DNA of 8,885 nt from an uncultured Flavobacteriales bacterium. Its GTDB lineage: Bacteria > Bacteroidota > Bacteroidia > CAIKAF01. Below, piece after piece: positions 5,605 through 8,885 of the stretch. The stretch lies in contig CALEWF010000054.1 in NCBI GenBank assembly GCA_937925455.1, positions 1 to 8,885 on the forward strand, given 5' to 3'. Position 1 is the first letter of the stretch; every line of letters starts with the position of its first letter. Position numbers and translations under genes: made by a program. The notes under the pieces were generated by a model that was not told the origin of the DNA, ran no database searches, and saw only the letters and a program-made list of their open reading frames with translations.

Positions 5605-6129
5605 ATGACAAGAGAAGAAAAAAACCAGGTAATTGATGAATTAACGGCTGTACTGAAGAACGCAAATGTGGTTTATTTGGCCGATACCGAAGGTATGACC
5701 GTAGAAGTAACCAACAAACTTCGTAGAGCTTGTTTCGAAAAGAACATTCAATTACGGGTTGTGAAAAACACGCTGCTGAAAAAAGCCATGGAGCGTTCTG
5801 AAAAGGATTTCTCCGGTCTTTACTCAGTATTGCATGGAACCACAGCCGTTATGATTGCTGAAGCTAGCAACGCACCCGCAAAACTCATCAAAGATTTTAG
5901 AAAAATGAGTGAAAAGCCCGGATTTAAGGCGGCTTTCATTGAATCAGATACCTACGTGGGTGAAGCAAACCTTGAGGTTCTGGTGAATATTAAGTCTAGA
6001 GAAGAGCTTATCGGCGACATCGTTGCATTGCTTCAATCACCTGCCAAAAACGTTATTTCAGCCTTGCAGGGTAATGCAGGCCAAAAAGTGGCTGGCTTGG
6101 TGAAAGCCCTCCAAGAAAGAGGACAATAA
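5605..6129 (+). CDS. rplJ: Large ribosomal subunit protein uL10
   Basis: This 174-residue protein is the base of the ribosomal stalk. It binds 23S rRNA next to L11, and its C-terminal helix anchors the L7/L12 dimers. The N-terminal rRNA-binding domain shows MTREEKNQVIDELTAVLKNA, the YLADTEGMTV strand (24-33) and RVVKNTLLKKA (51-61). The stalk-binding C-terminal helix is about 158-174 (AGQKVAGLVKALQERGQ). ATG 5605 is the natural start, 19 nt after rplA. The very short gap leaves no room for the long L10-binding leader seen before rplJ in E. coli, so any autoregulation must use a site within rplA or elsewhere (inference). Confidence 0.97.
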   Translation: MTREEKNQVIDELTAVLKNANVVYLADTEGMTVEVTNKLRRACFEKNIQLRVVKNTLLKKAMERSEKDFSGLYSVLHGTTAVMIAEASNAPAKLIKDFRKMSEKPGFKAAFIESDTYVGEANLEVLVNIKSREELIGDIVALLQSPAKNVISALQGNAGQKVAGLVKALQERGQ

Positions 6130-6175
6130 AACTATATTTAATTTAATTACTAACACGGTTTAAAACAAAACAACA

Positions 6176-6556
6176 ATGGCAGAAGTTAAAGAATTAGCAG
6201 AACAATTGGTTAACCTAACTGTAAAGGAAGTTAACGAACTGGCTAAAATCCTAAAAGAAGAATACGGTATTGAGCCGGCAGCAGCTGCTGTAGCAGTAGC
6301 TGCAGTAGGTGGAGCTGGTGGCGGTGGTGCTGCCGCCGAAGAAAAAACATCTTTCGATGTAATTCTGAAGTCTGGTGGTGCTAACAAATTAGCCGTAGTT
6401 AAGATTGTTAAAGATCTTACTGGATTAGGTCTGAAAGAAGCGAAAGACCTGGTTGATGGAGCTCCGAAGCCTATTAAGGAAGGAGTTTCTAAGGAAGAAG
6501 CTGAATCTATTAAAACACAGTTGACTGAAGCCGGAGCTGAAGTTGAAGTTAAGTAA
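6176..6556 (+). CDS. rplL: Large ribosomal subunit protein bL12 (L7/L12)
   Basis: This 126-residue protein is L7/L12, the multicopy stalk protein that recruits EF-Tu, EF-G and other translational GTPases. The N-terminal dimerisation and L10-binding domain is residues 1-32. The flexible hinge (about 33-55) is made almost only of Ala, Gly and Val with a run of four Gly. The globular factor-binding domain (56-126) includes KTSFDVILKSGGANKLAVVK and the conserved KIVKDLTGLGLKEAKDLVDG (76-95). A 46-nt AT-rich spacer separates it from rplJ. L7/L12 is needed in several copies per ribosome whereas RNA polymerase is needed in smaller amounts. The hairpins right after its stop codon fit a device that lowers expression of rpoB. 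Confidence 0.98.
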   Translation: MAEVKELAEQLVNLTVKEVNELAKILKEEYGIEPAAAAVAVAAVGGAGGGGAAAEEKTSFDVILKSGGANKLAVVKIVKDLTGLGLKEAKDLVDGAPKPIKEGVSKEEAESIKTQLTEAGAEVEVK

Positions 6557-6568
6557 TTTCAACCAGCT

Positions 6569-6626
6569 TCCTTTCATCAACGAAAGGATTTACAGACTCT
6601 GATTCTCTTACCGGGAGTCAGGGTCT
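6569..6626 (+). promoter_or_regulatory. Two tandem stem-loops after rplL
   Basis: Hairpin 1 pairs 6569-6575 with 6582-6588 (7 bp, TCCTTTC/GAAAGGA) around a 6-nt loop. Hairpin 2 pairs 6594-6607 with 6613-6626 (14 bp with three G-U pairs, loop TTACC). Neither is directly followed by a T run, though six T occur at 6633-6638, 7 nt after hairpin 2. They may be processing or pausing sites between rplL and rpoB, comparable in place to the RNase III site and attenuator of the E. coli rplL-rpoB spacer. The pairing is read from the sequence; function is inferred. Confidence 0.6.
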
Positions 6627-6627
6627 T

Positions 6628-6655
6628 ATACCTTTTTTACAAAGGTGTTTTTTTT
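6628..6655 (+). terminator. Probable attenuator (leaky intrinsic terminator) before rpoB
   Basis: A stem of 8 bp pairs 6628-6635 with 6641-6648 (core ACCTTT/AAAGGT, one G-U pair) around loop TTTAC. It runs directly into T at 6648-6655. It has intrinsic-terminator form, yet rpoB starts only 33 nt further on and I find no promoter in between. Partial termination is therefore the likely function, setting a lower level of rpoB(C) than of rplJL. Confidence 0.65.
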
Positions 6656-6688
6656 AATGCTTGATTGCTAAATATTATATCGAAGTCT

Positions 6689-8885
6689 ATGTCTGTAGCC
6701 CCAGTAGCAAACACCAAAAACAAAAGGCATTCATTTGCCAAATTCGCCAACCAAATTGACTATCCGGATTTCCTGGAAATTCAATTAAAATCATTTCAGG
6801 ACTTTTTTCAGCTGGAAACAACGCCCGAAAATCGTGTAAAAGAAGGGCTTTATGCTGTTTTTAGCGAAAATTTCCCTATTACAGATGCCAGAAACCAATT
6901 TGTTTTAGAGTTTCTGGATTATTTTATTGATCCTCCGCGTTATACTATAGATGAGTGTATTGAGCGTGGATTGACCTATAGCGTACCGCTAAAAGCTAAA
7001 TTGAAATTGTATTGTACCGATCCCGAACACGAGGATTTTGAAACTATTATCCAAGATGTTTACCTCGGTACAATTCCTTATATGACTCCTAAAGGCACAT
7101 TTGTAATCAATGGTGCCGAGCGGGTTATTGTATCACAGTTACATCGTTCTCCCGGTGTGTTTTTCGGGCAAAGCCGCCATGCCAATGGAACCAAGTTGTA
7201 TTCAGCCCGTATCATTCCGTTTAAAGGTTCGTGGATTGAATTTGCTACGGATATTAATAACGTGATGTATGCATACATCGACCGTAAAAAGAAATTACCG
7301 GTTACAACGTTATTCCGAGCCATAGGATATGAAACGGATAAGGATATTCTTGAAATTTTTGATTTGGCTGATGAAGTGAAAGTAAGCAAGGCTACATTAA
7401 AGAAAATTGTTGGTCGTAAGCTTGCTGCCCGTGTTTTGAAAACATGGATTGAGGATTTTGTTGATGAAGATACCGGCGAGGTGGTTTCTATCGAACGTAA
7501 CGAAATTATTGTTGACCGTGAAACCATCATTGAAGAACAACACATTGACTTGATTGTTGATTCGGGCGTAAAAACCATCATTCTGCATAAGGAAGATGTA
7601 AGTTCTGCTGATTTTGCAATTATTTATAATACTTTGCAAAAAGATACCACCAACTCTGAAATTGAAGCGGTGGAGTATATCTATCGTGTGTTGCGAAATG
7701 CAGATCCCCCAGATGAAGAAACAGCACGGGGTGTTCTTGAAAAACTCTTCTTCTCTGATAAGCGTTACGACTTGGGAGAAGTAGGACGTTATCGCATCAA
7801 TAAAAAACTGGGCTTGAATATCGAAAGCAATGTTCGTATTCTTACCAAAACCGATATCATTGCCATTGTTAAACATTTAATTCAGTTGATCAATTCAAAA
7901 GCCAATGTGGATGATATAGATCACTTGAGTAATCGTCGTGTTCGTACCGTTGGTGAGCAATTGTATAATCAGTTTGGAGTTGGTCTTGCCCGTATGGCAC
8001 GTACCATTCGCGAACGAATGAATGTTCGAGATAACGAGGTATTTACACCTATAGATTTGATAAATGCTAAAACATTATCATCTGTAATTAACTCGTTCTT
8101 TGGTACCAACCAGTTGTCGCAGTTCATGGATCAAACCAATCCGCTGGCAGAAATAACGCATAAGCGTCGGTTGTCTGCACTTGGTCCTGGCGGTCTTTCA
8201 CGTGAACGTGCTGGTTTTGAGGTTCGCGACGTTCATTATACTCACTATGGTCGTTTATGTACCATCGAAACTCCCGAAGGACCAAACATCGGTTTGATTT
8301 CTTCTCTTTGTGTTTACGCTAAGATCAATAAGCTTGGATTTATTGAAACACCTTACCATGAAGTAAAAGATGGCAAAGCCAATCTGAGCAGTGTAACTTA
8401 TCTAAGTGCAGAAGAAGAGGAAGAAGCAACCATTGCACAAGCCACAACTAAAGTGGATAACAATGGTAATTTTCTTGAAACAAGAATTAAGGCTCGTAGA
8501 GAGGCAGATTATCCAGTAGTTGAACCTACAGAGCTATCACTTATGGATGTAGCTCCTAATCAAATTGCTTCAATTGCTGCCTCCTTGATTCCATTTTTGG
8601 AACATGATGATGCCAATCGTGCTTTGATGGGTTCAAACATGATGCGTCAGGCTGTGCCATTGTTGCAACCAGAGGCACCTATTGTAGGAACCGGTTTGGA
8701 AGAGCGTGTAGCCAGCGATTCACGAATTTTGATTAATGCAGAATACGACGGGGTGGTAGAATATGTGGATGCAGAGAAAATAACCGTTCGTTACAATCGC
8801 GATGAAAAACAAAAACTGGTTTCATTTGATGATGATGTTGTCACCTACAAGCTCATTAAATTTAGAAAAACGAACCAAAATACTG
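6689..8885 (+). CDS. rpoB: DNA-directed RNA polymerase beta subunit (5' part, cut by window end)
   Basis: The first 732 codons of RpoB are present, open and without frameshift to the window edge. About 540 residues are missing if the usual Bacteroidota length of about 1270 applies. The protein starts MSVAPVANTKNKRHSFAKFA; residues IDYPDFLEIQLKSFQDFFQL open lobe 1. RRVRTVGEQLYNQFGVGLAR begins at 416. The rifampicin pocket lies at about 470-500 (FFGTNQLSQFMDQTNPL then EITHKRRLSALGPGGLSRER). Q478, D481, H491, R494 and S496 are equivalent to E. coli Q513, D516, H526, R529 and S531, all wild type. THYGRLCTIETPEGPNIGLI is at 518-537. The fragment ends at the conserved KFRKTNQNT, before the C-terminal active-site lysines and the switch/clamp parts. 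ATG 6689 is the only good start; its leader has no Shine-Dalgarno and follows the attenuator. Confidence 0.97.
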   Translation, partial: MSVAPVANTKNKRHSFAKFANQIDYPDFLEIQLKSFQDFFQLETTPENRVKEGLYAVFSENFPITDARNQFVLEFLDYFIDPPRYTIDECIERGLTYSVPLKAKLKLYCTDPEHEDFETIIQDVYLGTIPYMTPKGTFVINGAERVIVSQLHRSPGVFFGQSRHANGTKLYSARIIPFKGSWIEFATDINNVMYAYIDRKKKLPVTTLFRAIGYETDKDILEIFDLADEVKVSKATLKKIVGRKLAARVLKTWIEDFVDEDTGEVVSIERNEIIVDRETIIEEQHIDLIVDSGVKTIILHKEDVSSADFAIIYNTLQKDTTNSEIEAVEYIYRVLRNADPPDEETARGVLEKLFFSDKRYDLGEVGRYRINKKLGLNIESNVRILTKTDIIAIVKHLIQLINSKANVDDIDHLSNRRVRTVGEQLYNQFGVGLARMARTIRERMNVRDNEVFTPIDLINAKTLSSVINSFFGTNQLSQFMDQTNPLAEITHKRRLSALGPGGLSRERAGFEVRDVHYTHYGRLCTIETPEGPNIGLISSLCVYAKINKLGFIETPYHEVKDGKANLSSVTYLSAEEEEEATIAQATTKVDNNGNFLETRIKARREADYPVVEPTELSLMDVAPNQIASIAASLIPFLEHDDANRALMGSNMMRQAVPLLQPEAPIVGTGLEERVASDSRILINAEYDGVVEYVDAEKITVRYNRDEKQKLVSFDDDVVTYKLIKFRKTNQNT

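Noticed and set aside
6594..6688. Alternative pairing of AGACT (6594-6598) with AGTCT (6684-6688), next to the rpoB start, as a switch
   Set aside because: Only 5 bp over a long distance, and it competes with a local 14-bp stem. It is too weak to report as a regulatory switch.
7078..7876. Two overlapping minus-strand ORFs (167 and 159 residues) opposite rpoB
   Set aside because: The plus strand is a continuous, recognisable RpoB. The antisense products show no family features.

Overview
This window is the conserved translation/transcription core locus of a Bacteroidota (Bacteroidetes) chromosome. Three things point to that phylum. Promoters have the TTTG-N19-TAnnTTTG form, with two exact matches at 38-68 and 1724-1754. 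Leaders just before start codons are A-rich and lack strong Shine-Dalgarno sequences. The gene order rpsU-xerC-hpf-tRNAs-tuf-tRNA-Trp-secE-nusG-rplKAJL-rpoB is one I know from that phylum. The DNA is AT-rich, and every real gene lies on the + strand. I cannot name the genus from this sequence.

Layout. (1) 1-1588: rpsU (bS21) behind an exact promoter, a XerC/D-type tyrosine recombinase 35 bp downstream, then hpf (a short hibernation-promoting factor) behind a weaker promoter candidate. (2) 1589-2208: a weak AT-rich terminator-like hairpin, a second exact promoter, a short leader, and four tRNA genes, Thr(UGU)-Tyr(GUA)-Gly(UCC)-Thr(GGU). (3) 2260-3501: tuf (EF-Tu), closed by a strong UUCG-loop hairpin. 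(4) 3545-4379: tRNA-Trp(CCA), secE and nusG. (5) 4411-6556: rplK, rplA, rplJ and rplL, encoding L11, L1, L10 and L7/L12. (6) 6557-8885: a spacer with three tandem hairpins, then the first 732 codons of rpoB, which runs off the right edge.

The genes form one functional theme. L11, L1, L10 and L7/L12 build the ribosomal L1 stalk, GTPase-associated centre and stalk where EF-Tu acts. bS21 completes the small subunit, and HPF inactivates idle ribosomes. NusG and RpoB belong to the transcription machinery, SecE is part of the translocon, and the tRNAs feed EF-Tu. The tRNA-tuf order and anticodons match the E. coli thrU-tyrU-glyT-thrT-tufB operon.

I found no mobile element, CRISPR array, defence system or unknown gene. 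This is an ordinary housekeeping region. The points worth a second look are regulatory: boxA-like TGTTCTTTGAA motifs in front of two tRNA genes, the hairpin array between rplL and rpoB, the apparent lack of a good promoter for secE-nusG downstream of the tuf terminator, and mixed CCA encoding among the tRNAs.
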